Positions 6,566 to 13,493 of a DNA stretch of 13,591 bases are shown here, one piece after another. The stretch spans positions 1 to 13,591 of the forward strand of contig JAGYLR010000014.1 of the NCBI GenBank assembly GCA_018400895.1, in the 5' to 3' direction. The DNA is from a bacterium (GTDB taxonomy: Bacteria; Patescibacteriota; Minisyncoccia; Minisyncoccales; PWPS01). How positions within the stretch are numbered: position 1 is the first letter of the stretch; the number at the start of each line of letters is the position of its first letter. The notes beneath the pieces are model-generated. The model was not told where the DNA came from and did no database searches. It worked only from the letters and a program-made list of their open reading frames with translations. The position numbers were made by a program, and so were the translations under genes.

Positions 6566-7243
6566 TTAATAAAGTGTTGTTCCAATAAATTCTTTCTTCT
6601 CTAAAATATTTTTTAGATTATCAATTTTTTCTCCATTAGTAAGATACCCTATCTTCTTTTCTTTGAGGGCAAGTTTTGAAGCAACAGGATCAATAGGGAG
6701 CTTTAATCCGGGAGTCCACTCTTCCGGAATTATTTTTAGGTAATCTTCCCAAGTTACTTTGTAAAGTGGTTGTGCATTTTCATCTTTTTCAGGATCACCT
6801 GAATACACATACTTTGGCTTACTTAAAATAACTACTTCATCTATTTCTAAATCAACTGCTATTTGGAAAGCAACAAAATCAGTAGACCACCCTGGAGACC
6901 ATCCACAACCAATAATTACTGGTGCGTCATTAAAACTAGTAATTTTACCCCTAGAATCAAATATATTTTCAGAAGCAACTCCTTTAAATGCTGTTTTTAG
7001 TAGTTGAGCATTAAGTTTTGTTGCTGTTAGACCTATATTATCAAGTTGCTCATTAGATATATTATTTAGATATGTTGCTGCTTTCTGGTATTTTCTTGAA
7101 GTTCCCCCTCCCCCAACAATAACTATAAATTTATCTCCTTGTTTTGTCTTTTCTGTAACAAGTTCAGCAAACTGTTTTGCATAATCGGTATTAATTTCAT
7201 CAGGGCAGAGGATTGATCCACCAAGGGCAATTACATATTTCAT
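6566..7243 (-). CDS. pyrH: UMP kinase, archaeal-type amino-acid-kinase fold
   Basis: The 225-residue protein belongs to the amino acid kinase superfamily and fits the shorter archaeal-type UMP kinase group. Visible motifs are LGGSIL (7-12) and the glycine-rich VGGGGTSRKY (43-52) for nucleotide binding, GWSPGWSTDFVA (114-125) in the place of the UMP-binding GxxPGxxTD loop, and YSGDPEKDENA (147-157). The enzyme phosphorylates UMP to UDP, feeding nucleic acid and nucleotide-sugar synthesis. The gene follows galU by 7 bp; galU uses UTP, so the pairing makes metabolic sense. A TATAAT overlaps the galU stop at 7255-7260, 11 nt before this start, and might be an internal promoter. No Shine-Dalgarno sequence is seen. 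It is the last gene of the long operon and ends against repeat copy D without an obvious terminator. Confidence 0.9.
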   Translation of the reverse strand: MKYVIALGGSILCPDEINTDYAKQFAELVTEKTKQGDKFIVIVGGGGTSRKYQKAATYLNNISNEQLDNIGLTATKLNAQLLKTAFKGVASENIFDSRGKITSFNDAPVIIGCGWSPGWSTDFVAFQIAVDLEIDEVVILSKPKYVYSGDPEKDENAQPLYKVTWEDYLKIIPEEWTPGLKLPIDPVASKLALKEKKIGYLTNGEKIDNLKNILEKKEFIGTTLY

Positions 7244-7250
7244 ATTACTT

Positions 7251-8123
7251 TTAAATTATATTTTTTAAGTATTCTTTGAATTCCTTTTTTATATCATCTC
7301 TACGCATAGCGAACTCAACAGAAGTTTTTAGATAACGTAGAGGATCTCCAGTTGTATGCCACTCCCCTTCTATTGGCTGTGCAATAACTTTTTCTCCTTT
7401 TGCTGCCATACTATTTAAAATATCAGTAACCCACAACTCACCATCTTTTCCTGTTGTTGCTTTTATTGTTTCTTCTATTATTTTATGAGAAAAAATAAAC
7501 CTTCCAAATTGTGCCTTGTTTGAAGGGGCTTTTTCTACTGGTAACTTCTCATGCATACTTTCTACCTCATAATTTCCCTCTTTTTTATACTTTACTGTTC
7601 CGTATCTATGTACTTCTTCATCCGGAACTTCTTGTACACCAAGTACAGCAACAGGATTTTCTTTATTAAAAACATCTATCAGTTGTTTTGTTACAGGAAT
7701 ATCTGAAATTGTAAGATCATCACCAAACATATAGACAAAAGATTCTTCTTTATTTATAAGAGGAGCTATACAGCGCAAAGGTGTTGCATTTCCATAAGGG
7801 TGATCTCTATTTTGACGAACATAAACAAAGTTAGCCATTTTAGGAATTTCTTTTATCTTTTTTAATCTATCTTTTTTACCTGATTTTTCCAGCTCATCTT
7901 CAAGGTGAGGATGAGAATCAAAGTAATCTTCTAAAGATGATTGTCCTGAGCGAGTTATTATTATAATATCTTTAATTCCTGAGTTCACTGCTTCCTCTAC
8001 AAGATAGTGTATTATCGGTTTATCTATTATTGGAAGCATCTCTTTTGGCTGGTTTTTTGTTGCTGGAAGAAATCTTGTTCCGTACCCTGCTGCAGCAATT
8101 ACTGCCTTTGTTATTTTACTCAT
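7251..8123 (-). CDS. galU: UTP--glucose-1-phosphate uridylyltransferase
   Basis: The 290-residue protein has the signature AAGYGTRFLPATK (11-23) followed by PKEMLPIIDKP (26-36), the nucleotide-binding loop of GalU-type sugar nucleotidyltransferases. It also has a metal-binding GDD (134-136), and VTDIL and GEWHTTGDPLRYLKT near the C-terminus. It makes UDP-glucose from UTP and glucose-1-phosphate for envelope polysaccharides or glycolipids. Two spots depart from textbook GalU: QNRDHPYGNATPL (104-116) in place of the usual glycine/histidine-rich GLGHAVL segment, and the WHTTGDPL stretch where DxGxxxGYLKA is usual. Substrate choice among related sugar phosphates is therefore less than certain. 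The start lies 16 bp past the end of a laccase-domain pseudogene. The preceding sequence is A/T-rich without a ribosome binding site. Confidence 0.88.
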   Translation of the reverse strand: MSKITKAVIAAAGYGTRFLPATKNQPKEMLPIIDKPIIHYLVEEAVNSGIKDIIIITRSGQSSLEDYFDSHPHLEDELEKSGKKDRLKKIKEIPKMANFVYVRQNRDHPYGNATPLRCIAPLINKEESFVYMFGDDLTISDIPVTKQLIDVFNKENPVAVLGVQEVPDEEVHRYGTVKYKKEGNYEVESMHEKLPVEKAPSNKAQFGRFIFSHKIIEETIKATTGKDGELWVTDILNSMAAKGEKVIAQPIEGEWHTTGDPLRYLKTSVEFAMRRDDIKKEFKEYLKNII

Positions 8124-8139
8124 TTTATATTTATTGATT

Positions 8140-8754
8140 TTAAATCGACTTGTTTAAAATTACAGCAAGCATTGTTTTTAACTGTTTATCTCTTCTGTAA
8201 GAAAAGTAACGATTGGTATCACAATAAGTACAAATACCACTATCTTTGACCAAAACTCCATTATTTTCAAGCTTGCTTTTTACACATTTTTTTAAATTAA
8301 CAAAAATTTTATTGTCTCTTTTTTCTACAAATAAAGGGAATTTTTTAGCAACATCTTTTTTTACCTCAAAATGACAAACACCTATACCAGGACCAATAAA
8401 CGCATTTATATTTTTACAAGACATCTCTTTCATTTTTAGAGCAACTTTTGTTGTAATGTTTTGCTCTACCCCTTTCCAACCAGCATGAGCTACTCAATTA
8501 TTGAAGAACACTATCCCAAAAAATACAGGCAAACAATCAGCCACTGTTATACACAAAGCAAGGTCAAGATCTTTAGTAATCAATGCATCTACTCCCTTAA
8601 TTTGTTCTCCTGTATTACTTTTATCTACTATTCTTATCTTATCTTTATGAACAAGGCCAGCATACACCTTTGTTAATATCTTTTAAAAAGTTTCTCTATT
8701 AGCCATATCAACCATTGATCCGTGATTCTTTTCCGAAATATTAACTTTTATCAT
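8140..8754 (-). pseudogene. Laccase-domain (YfiH/YlmD, polyphenol oxidase family) gene with two in-frame stops
   Basis: One reading frame runs 204 codons from ATG 8754 to a final stop at 8140, broken by TAA at codon 24 (8683-8685) and TGA at codon 87 (8494-8496), with no frameshift. Family signatures remain: NRETF before the first stop, LVHKDK, VADCLPV and VAHAGWKG (the His-Cys-His metal site), IGPGIGVCHFEV and YFSYRRDK. Family proteins have been described as purine nucleoside phosphorylases/adenosine deaminases and as multicopper-like oxidases. The TAA falls where the family often has leucine (NRxxFL), so a single TTA-to-TAA change would explain it. The start overlaps the spoIIM stop as ATGA, matching operon style here. 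A downstream ATG (8433) opens 97 residues but lacks the metal ligands. Because the rest is well kept, decay looks recent; readthrough or base-calling error are alternatives. Confidence 0.85.
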
Positions 8755-9296
8755 ACTATATAGGGAATCAAATAAACTTCAATAGCTGAGGCAATAAGTA
8801 GTGCTGGAAGTATAAATTTAAGAAAAAACTTTAATGAAATTTTTATTATTGAGATAATTTCTTGTTTGCTTTTTTTACGAATAACACTAAGACCTAAAAA
8901 TAAACCAAATCCAGATGCTATTGCTGCCGCTGATATCTCTATTATTCCATGAGGAAGCACACCCAAAAGAACGCTTTTTATTCCTAAATCAGTACCAAGT
9001 AGTGACACGACCCCTCCAAGAAGGTATCCGTTTAATCCCATAAATATCAATGGCATTACTCCAAAAGCTAAACCAAGTAACATCATTATTAAGCTCTTAA
9101 CTGTGTTATTTACAAATATAAAAATAAATAATTGTACTGATCCAAAGTTAAATAAAAAATCCATTTCTTCTATAGCAGTCATTAAAAGATTATTTGCTGC
9201 ATCGGGATATTTAAAGGCATGGACATATCCTAAAACAGAAAATATCAAAAACACCATCAGTGCTATTAAACTTAAACGAATTACTTCTTTTTTCAT
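8751..9296 (-). CDS. Stage II sporulation protein M (SpoIIM/DUF95) family membrane protein
   Basis: The 181-residue protein is mostly hydrophobic, with a first helix at about residues 8-28 and four or so more. The SpoIIM family pattern is clear: IFVNNTVKSLIMMLLGLAFG, MGLNGYLLGGVV and LLGVLPHGIIEISAAAIASG, where NNT, NGxxLG and LPHGxxE are the diagnostic bits. In Bacillus SpoIIM takes part in peptidoglycan remodelling during engulfment. Relatives are widespread in non-sporulating bacteria and archaea, and nothing suggests sporulation here. A role in the envelope or with the adjacent MscS channel is possible but unproved. It overlaps mscS upstream and the laccase-domain pseudogene downstream by 4 bp each (ATGA), so its expression is tied to the operon. 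Confidence 0.88.
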   Translation of the reverse strand: MKKEVIRLSLIALMVFLIFSVLGYVHAFKYPDAANNLLMTAIEEMDFLFNFGSVQLFIFIFVNNTVKSLIMMLLGLAFGVMPLIFMGLNGYLLGGVVSLLGTDLGIKSVLLGVLPHGIIEISAAAIASGFGLFLGLSVIRKKSKQEIISIIKISLKFFLKFILPALLIASAIEVYLIPYIV

Positions 9297-10330
9297 TTTT
9301 TAATTTGGATAGTTTGTGTCGGAAAAGCCATAGATATACCTTCTTTTTCAAACTCTCTTTTTATTTTAAATAAAATATTTTGTTGAGTATTCATATAGTC
9401 AGTAAAATCAGCAGAGTCTATATAGTAGACTACAGTAAAATCAAGAGAAAAATCTCCAAACTTACTAAAATGAGCTCTGTCAAAATCAGCTAATTTCTCT
9501 TTTTTAATTATTTTTTCAATCATTTTTGGTATTTTCTCCAGTTTTTCACTACTTGTTTCATATTCTACTCCAAAATCAAAACTAGCTCTCCTCTTCTGCA
9601 TCTTTTTAAAGTTATGTATCTGTACTGATGTAAGTTCTCTATTTGACATAACTATTTCTTCTCCTTGCAAAGCCCTAAGCCGAGTTGTTTTTATTCCTAT
9701 TTTTTCTACTACACCCATTTTATCACCAACTATGATAAAATCTTCTTCAACAAAAGGCTTATCAAAATATATAGCAAAAGAACTAAATAAGTCTGTAAGA
9801 ATATTTTGAAGTGCAAATGCTACTGCTACACCACCTATACCCATACCAGCAACTGCAGCAGTTATATTGACTCCTAAAGTAGAGAGAACTATTAAAACAG
9901 CAAAAATCCACAATAGTCCTTTTGCTACTTTAACTATTATTTTAAATGCTGATTTTTCTCTTTCTTCTCTAGCTTCAAAATATTTTTTAGCAAAAAAATC
10001 AATAAATATCTGTGCAATAATTACCGCAACATAACCAGACCAAACTGTAACAAGAATTAACATTATTTTGTCAATAATATTTGGTACAGTAATAATATTT
10101 AGAGCAATATATAAAGAGATAAAAGCATAAAATTTTAAGCTTATCTTGTATATAGATCTTACTATGGTGTCTGTTATCTCGTTTTGCTTTGCAATATTTT
10201 TTAGTTTTTTAAGTAAAACTGTTTTAAAAATATAAAAAACAAGAGACAAGATTAAAAACAAGGCAACAAAATATATGTACTGTGCTAATGTGTTTCCTAA
10301 TATTTCGATTTCTTCAAGTATTTTAAACAT
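9293..10330 (-). CDS. MscS-family small-conductance mechanosensitive channel
   Basis: The 345-residue protein starts with hydrophobic helices at about 15-40, 60-83, 88-112 and 135-152. The conserved pore-lining helix follows (about 155-185: VAGMGIGGVAVAFALQN, then DLFSSFAIYFDKPF). The cytoplasmic beta domain carries VGDKMGVVEKIGIKTTRLR and GEEIVMSNREL, standard for MscS. A C-terminal alpha/beta domain completes the family layout. These channels open under membrane tension to release solutes on osmotic downshock. Extra N-terminal helices make it more like the YnaI/MscM-style members than minimal E. coli MscS. The gene begins 24 bp after truB. An extended -10 TGTTATAAT over the truB stop could give it its own start of transcription. 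Its TGA stop overlaps spoIIM by 4 bp. Confidence 0.93.
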   Translation of the reverse strand: MFKILEEIEILGNTLAQYIYFVALFLILSLVFYIFKTVLLKKLKNIAKQNEITDTIVRSIYKISLKFYAFISLYIALNIITVPNIIDKIMLILVTVWSGYVAVIIAQIFIDFFAKKYFEAREEREKSAFKIIVKVAKGLLWIFAVLIVLSTLGVNITAAVAGMGIGGVAVAFALQNILTDLFSSFAIYFDKPFVEEDFIIVGDKMGVVEKIGIKTTRLRALQGEEIVMSNRELTSVQIHNFKKMQKRRASFDFGVEYETSSEKLEKIPKMIEKIIKKEKLADFDRAHFSKFGDFSLDFTVVYYIDSADFTDYMNTQQNILFKIKREFEKEGISMAFPTQTIQIKK

Positions 10331-10353
10331 ATTAATATTTATTATTTTAGAAA

Positions 10354-10362
10354 ATTATAACA
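10354..10362 (-). promoter_or_regulatory. Possible internal extended -10 promoter before mscS
   Basis: The minus strand reads TGTTATAAT with the truB stop codon TAA inside it, the same nonamer as upstream of thpR. A start of transcription about 7 nt on would leave a leader of roughly 16 nt before the mscS ATG. No -35 box is evident, and the constraint of the overlapping codons makes this weaker evidence. Confidence 0.35.
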
Positions 10363-11026
10363 CTTTTTTTAAAGCCTGACCAAGAGGTAGTAGATTACCA
10401 TTTTCAATATTTATACAATCTTTTTCTGTATACATTCCCACCCTTTCTCTTTTTAAATAAGATAAATAAGCTCCGCAAGATAACTCTTTACCAATATCTT
10501 TTGCAATGGATCTTATATATACTCCTCTTCCTGTTATTACTCTTATATCCAAATGAGGGTAATTAAAATATATAATCTCTATTTTTTTAATATCTACTTT
10601 TCTTTTTTCAAGTATAACTGATTCCCCTCTTCTCATTTTCTTGTACGCTTCCTCTCCATTAACTTTTATTGCTGAAAATAAAGGAGGTACCTGATATTCT
10701 TTTTTTTCTACTATTTCTACTGCTTTTTGAATGTCTTTAAGTGATGGTATGTTTTTTACATTTATTTTTGTCTTTTCCCCTTCTATATCATCAGTTGTAC
10801 TCTCTTCTCCTAAAAATAGTTTAGCAAAATACTGTTTTTCACTTAAATCTTTTTTAAATAGATGTTTTGTACCAGAGCTGTGTGCAACAATTAAAATACC
10901 CTCTGCCATTGGATCGAGGGTTCCTCCATGTCCCCATTTTTTTATTCCACTTATTTTTTGTACCTGATTTAAAAATTTTCTCGAAGTTGGACCTTGAGGT
11001 TTGTATACGGCAAAGATATCTTTCAT
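10355..11026 (-). CDS. truB: tRNA pseudouridine(55) synthase TruB
   Basis: TruB converts U55 in the T-loop of tRNAs to pseudouridine. The 223-residue protein opens with YKPQGPTS (8-15) and the catalytic motif GHGGTLDPMAEGIL (32-45) with nucleophile Asp38. It continues with YQVPPLFSAIKVNGEEAYK and the RGVYIRSIAKDIG segment (GxYIRsLaxDiG in the family). It is shorter than the usual 290-310 residues because the C-terminal RNA-binding (PUA-like) extension is absent, a reduction seen in small genomes. The catalytic core is complete. The start overlaps the stop of the uracil-DNA glycosylase gene by 4 bp (ATGA). No strong ribosome binding site is present, so translation is probably coupled. Confidence 0.95.
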   Translation of the reverse strand: MKDIFAVYKPQGPTSRKFLNQVQKISGIKKWGHGGTLDPMAEGILIVAHSSGTKHLFKKDLSEKQYFAKLFLGEESTTDDIEGEKTKINVKNIPSLKDIQKAVEIVEKKEYQVPPLFSAIKVNGEEAYKKMRRGESVILEKRKVDIKKIEIIYFNYPHLDIRVITGRGVYIRSIAKDIGKELSCGAYLSYLKRERVGMYTEKDCINIENGNLLPLGQALKKVL

Positions 11027-11622
11027 CTGCTAATCTCTTGTTTTAGTGATTTAAATCCTTCTAGTAAAAAGTTTTTTTGGGTTGGATTATGTATTGCTGC
11101 TGCGGGATGAAGTAGTGGAACAATCCTTACACTGCCATAATTTGTTTTTGTTTGTAATACGCTACCATGTAATTGAGTTATTGGACGTACTTTATCTGCT
11201 AATCCCATTTTTACTAACATATATTCAGCAGAAAACCTACCTAAAGTAGCTATTATTTCTGGTTGAATGATATCTATTTGCCTATCTAAAAATGGAGAGT
11301 ATATATCTATTTCCTCAGGATAAGGATCTCTGTTTTTAGGAGGACGATCTTTAACAATATTAGTAATATATGTTTCTTTGCGATCAACACCAATTTCTGA
11401 CAAACACCAATCCAATAATTTTCCTGCTGTTCCACAAAATGGTCTTCCTGATTTTGCTTCCTTCTCTCCGGGAGCTTCACCTATAAACATAACTTTTGCA
11501 TTATGATCTCCTTCCCCTATAACAGGAAAAACATGATTAGCTACTCTCTCTTTGTAAAGAGGAGAGTTCTCTAAACCAAGAATTTCTTCTTTTATTTTCT
11601 TTAATGCTGAATCTTTATCCAT
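11023..11622 (-). CDS. Family 4-type uracil-DNA glycosylase lacking the usual Fe-S cysteines
   Basis: The 199-residue protein matches family 4 uracil-DNA glycosylases, which excise uracil from DNA arising by cytosine deamination. Motifs are GEAPGEKE (48-55), SGRPFCGTAGKLLD (58-71), YITNIVKDRPPKNRDP (85-100), LGRFSAEYM and HPAAAIHNP (172-180). The family normally holds a 4Fe-4S cluster through four cysteines: a pair in the first 20 or so residues, one in KCRPP and one in ExxxCxPxL. Here none is present: the N-terminus has no cysteine, KDRPP has Asp92, and the last site reads EEIDIYSPFL. The only cysteines are C63 and C73. The catalytic motifs look intact, so it is likely an active, cluster-free variant. 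The gene overlaps the upstream nuclease gene by 8 bp and truB by 4 bp. Confidence 0.9.
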   Translation of the reverse strand: MDKDSALKKIKEEILGLENSPLYKERVANHVFPVIGEGDHNAKVMFIGEAPGEKEAKSGRPFCGTAGKLLDWCLSEIGVDRKETYITNIVKDRPPKNRDPYPEEIDIYSPFLDRQIDIIQPEIIATLGRFSAEYMLVKMGLADKVRPITQLHGSVLQTKTNYGSVRIVPLLHPAAAIHNPTQKNFLLEGFKSLKQEISR

Positions 11623-12658
11623 TTGATTTTAGTTCTCTTATTATAACTTTTAACTCGGGTAAAGATAAATTGTCTTTTAGTTTTTGCTTTACTCCCTCCC
11701 CTATTTTTTCTAACTTTTCTAAAGAAAGATTTAATTCTTTCCCAACTATTTCTAAAGAGTTATTCATTCTTAATTCAAGCACTTTCTTTTCTCTATCATC
11801 AAGAAAATTGTTTTCTTCTATCTTTTCCATTATATCTGTTTTTTTAAATATACAAAAGTTATCTTTTTTTCTTTTTTTATCTGTTCCCACCATTTTTGCT
11901 TCTCCTTCAAATATACGACTATAATCTCCACAAGCAAAGCAACGTCCAGGATAATTACAGGGAAAATTATTATTATCAATAGCTTGTTTAATAGAAAGAG
12001 ATATTTCTTTTATTTTCTCCATATAAGAAGAGAGCTCACCTACTTTATGCTCTACTGGACTATTATCATGTTGTAGATACCAGTAGCTAGTTTTTTCAAC
12101 ATTCTCATTTATATTTTCTTCACCAAGTATTAGATATATTGGTAGTTGTAAAGATCCATTACTCTCTCTGCTATTTCCTGTCTTAAAATCAATAATATGT
12201 GCGCCTCCTTTGGGAAGCTTTTCTATCCAATCTAGACTTCCTACTAGTTTTATATTTTTAAAAAGATCTACTGTAGGAAAATTTGTTTTTGTTTTTATTG
12301 ATGGTGATTTTAACATCTCTGACCCTTCAACTTTAGATACCATCTCTAATCCTCTTTTTTTAAAATTTTCTTCTTTTGTTTTAGTTACAAACCCTCCTCT
12401 TAATCCTGAATAAGAAGTAAAAACTTCCTCAAATCTTTCTTTCAAGTTCATTTTTAATCTTTTTTTAATTGGTACATCTGCAAGTTCTTCTATAGTTTCA
12501 TGAACTGCTGATCCTAAAGAAAGATAAGGATTTACTATTTGTATTCTGTTTCCAGTTTTAGGATTACGATAAATATACTCCATATAATAAAGATGCGGAC
12601 ATTTTGTAAATGCCGATATAGCAGAGTGGGAAATCCATAAAATATCTTTATAATTCAT
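11615..12658 (-). CDS. RecB-type PD-(D/E)XK nuclease fused to a sigma-70 region-4-like HTH
   Basis: Residues 1-250 form a RecB-family (PDDEXK_1) nuclease: SAISAFTKCPHLYY (12-25), GSAVHETIE with His53, GSLDWIE with Asp143, IIDFKTG with Asp157 and Lys159, and QLPIY (171-175). Related domains occur in AddB, RecB and Cas4 and cut DNA with divalent metal. Cysteines 20, 234, 240 and 243 recall the Fe-S cage of AddB/Cas4, but the final cysteine expected after C240-x2-C243 is replaced (SRIF), so cluster binding is uncertain. Residues 286-328 (LDDREKKVLELRM, then GKELNLSLEKLEKIGEGV) follow the pattern of sigma-70 region 4, suggesting DNA targeting. It heads an operon with a DNA glycosylase, consistent with repair. 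ATG 12658 follows an extended -10 by 9 nt, so the mRNA is likely leaderless. No helicase partner is in the window. Confidence 0.88.
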   Translation of the reverse strand: MNYKDILWISHSAISAFTKCPHLYYMEYIYRNPKTGNRIQIVNPYLSLGSAVHETIEELADVPIKKRLKMNLKERFEEVFTSYSGLRGGFVTKTKEENFKKRGLEMVSKVEGSEMLKSPSIKTKTNFPTVDLFKNIKLVGSLDWIEKLPKGGAHIIDFKTGNSRESNGSLQLPIYLILGEENINENVEKTSYWYLQHDNSPVEHKVGELSSYMEKIKEISLSIKQAIDNNNFPCNYPGRCFACGDYSRIFEGEAKMVGTDKKRKKDNFCIFKKTDIMEKIEENNFLDDREKKVLELRMNNSLEIVGKELNLSLEKLEKIGEGVKQKLKDNLSLPELKVIIRELKSNG

Positions 12659-12667
12659 AATATTTTA

Positions 12668-12697
12668 ATTGTATCACTTTAAGAGGGTTTATTTCAA
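12668..12697 (-). promoter_or_regulatory. Promoter of the nuclease-to-pyrH operon
   Basis: On the minus strand, TTGAAA (12692-12697) and TACAAT (12668-12673) are 18 bp apart, with TGA directly before the -10 giving an extended -10 (TGnTACAAT). Nine nt separate the -10 from ATG 12658, predicting a leader of only about 2-3 nt. It starts in the T run of the preceding terminator. Confidence 0.65.
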
Positions 12698-12702
12698 TAA
12701 AA

Positions 12703-12762
12703 AAACCGGGCCTCAAAGATGTATAATATAATAAACGCCAATTACACCTCTTCCCCCGGTTT
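12703..12762 (-). terminator. Large two-tier hairpin terminator after the SurA-like gene
   Basis: Arms 12703-12710 and 12755-12762 (AAACCGGG/CCCGGTTT) pair over 8 bp and are followed on the minus strand by seven T residues (12701-12707, partly shared with the stem). The 44-nt interior can form a second stem, 12718-12726 with 12742-12750. That inner stem has one mismatch and one G-U in minus-strand RNA, but two mismatches in plus-strand RNA. It begins 6 bp past the stop codon at 12769. Confidence 0.75.
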
Positions 12763-12768
12763 ATTTTT

Positions 12769-13437
12769 TTATTCACAAAAGTAAGCGTATTCTTCCGTAC
12801 AAGAAATTTCAATTTCGTTTTTACGTTGTTCTAATAATTCCATTATAGCATTATTCGCATTTTCTTGTGCTAAATAAATCATTATATCTTCTTTTGCTTC
12901 TTCAAATTCAGGAAGTTCTTCACCTTCTTCAGAAAAACTTTGGTACATAGCATACATTTCAAGAGCATCTTCTTCTGTAATCTCTTCTCTTTCTGTGTAA
13001 ACATCAAAAAGGTGTGTTATTGCAGCTCTTTTAGTTAATGATTCTTTAAAATCTTCTTCTGTAATTCCCTCATTTTCCATTTCTGTTAATAACTCCTCCT
13101 CTGAACCAAAATGCCCTACATACTCCTGATATAACTCTTCAACTTCTTTACTATCTTTAGAAAAAGATATTCCTTCTTTGTTAGCTTCTTGAATAAGTAT
13201 TGTCTCATTAACAATCTCTTCAAATGTTACCTTTCTTGCTTCTTCTATGTCTTCTGTTTCTTCCATATATATATTCAAACTGCTATCAACATAAGATTTG
13301 GGTATATTTTCACCATCTACTGTAAATGCATAATCTTCTGCAATACCAATATCATTATTAAATAGTATAAAGGCAGAAATTAATGCTCCCAAAAAAAGTA
13401 TTATGAACCAAGGCTGTTTTATAAATGATTTTTCCAT
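12769..13437 (-). CDS. Membrane-anchored SurA N-domain-like chaperone
   Basis: The 222-residue protein begins MEKSFIKQPW followed by a hydrophobic helix (about 10-27) with no clear cleavage site, so it is probably anchored with the rest outside the membrane. After it comes the SurA/PrsA N-terminal pattern: a short strand AFTVDGENIPKSYVDSSL, a helix with FEEIVNETILIQEANKEGI, then SKEVEELYQEYVGHFGSEEELLTEME and the closing helix EDIMIYLAQENANNAIMELLEQRK. It is strongly acidic. No parvulin prolyl-isomerase domain follows, so any activity would be chaperone-like only. Two cysteines near the end (C213, C221) could form a disulfide outside the cell. It has its own terminator. Candidate -10 boxes upstream (TATAAG about 15 nt before ATG; TGTTATTAT further up) lack good -35 boxes. 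Confidence 0.8.
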   Translation of the reverse strand: MEKSFIKQPWFIILFLGALISAFILFNNDIGIAEDYAFTVDGENIPKSYVDSSLNIYMEETEDIEEARKVTFEEIVNETILIQEANKEGISFSKDSKEVEELYQEYVGHFGSEEELLTEMENEGITEEDFKESLTKRAAITHLFDVYTEREEITEEDALEMYAMYQSFSEEGEELPEFEEAKEDIMIYLAQENANNAIMELLEQRKNEIEISCTEEYAYFCE

Positions 13438-13493
13438 AACAAAATAATTTAACTTATAATCGTGATGCTTATAATAACACTTATTAAATCTTA

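Noticed and set aside
8461..8676. Plus-strand open frame of 71 codons opposite the broken laccase-domain gene
   Set aside because: The minus-strand frame there carries the ADCLPV and HAGWKG motifs; the plus frame is a shadow.
8140..8754. In-frame TGA as glycine (genetic code 25) in the laccase-domain gene and fmt remnant
   Set aside because: murC, thpR, spoIIM, mscS and the glycosylase gene all end properly with TGA, and the laccase-domain frame also contains TAA, so TGA is a stop here.
11604..11924. Plus-strand open frame of 106 codons
   Set aside because: It is antisense to the C-terminal part of the nuclease gene and shows no motif.
6566..12697. Defence island or novel multi-gene system built on the RecB-type nuclease
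   Set aside because: Its neighbours are housekeeping genes (glycosylase, truB, mscS, galU, pyrH) with no helicase, Cas protein, toxin or reverse transcriptase, so a repair role is the plainer reading.
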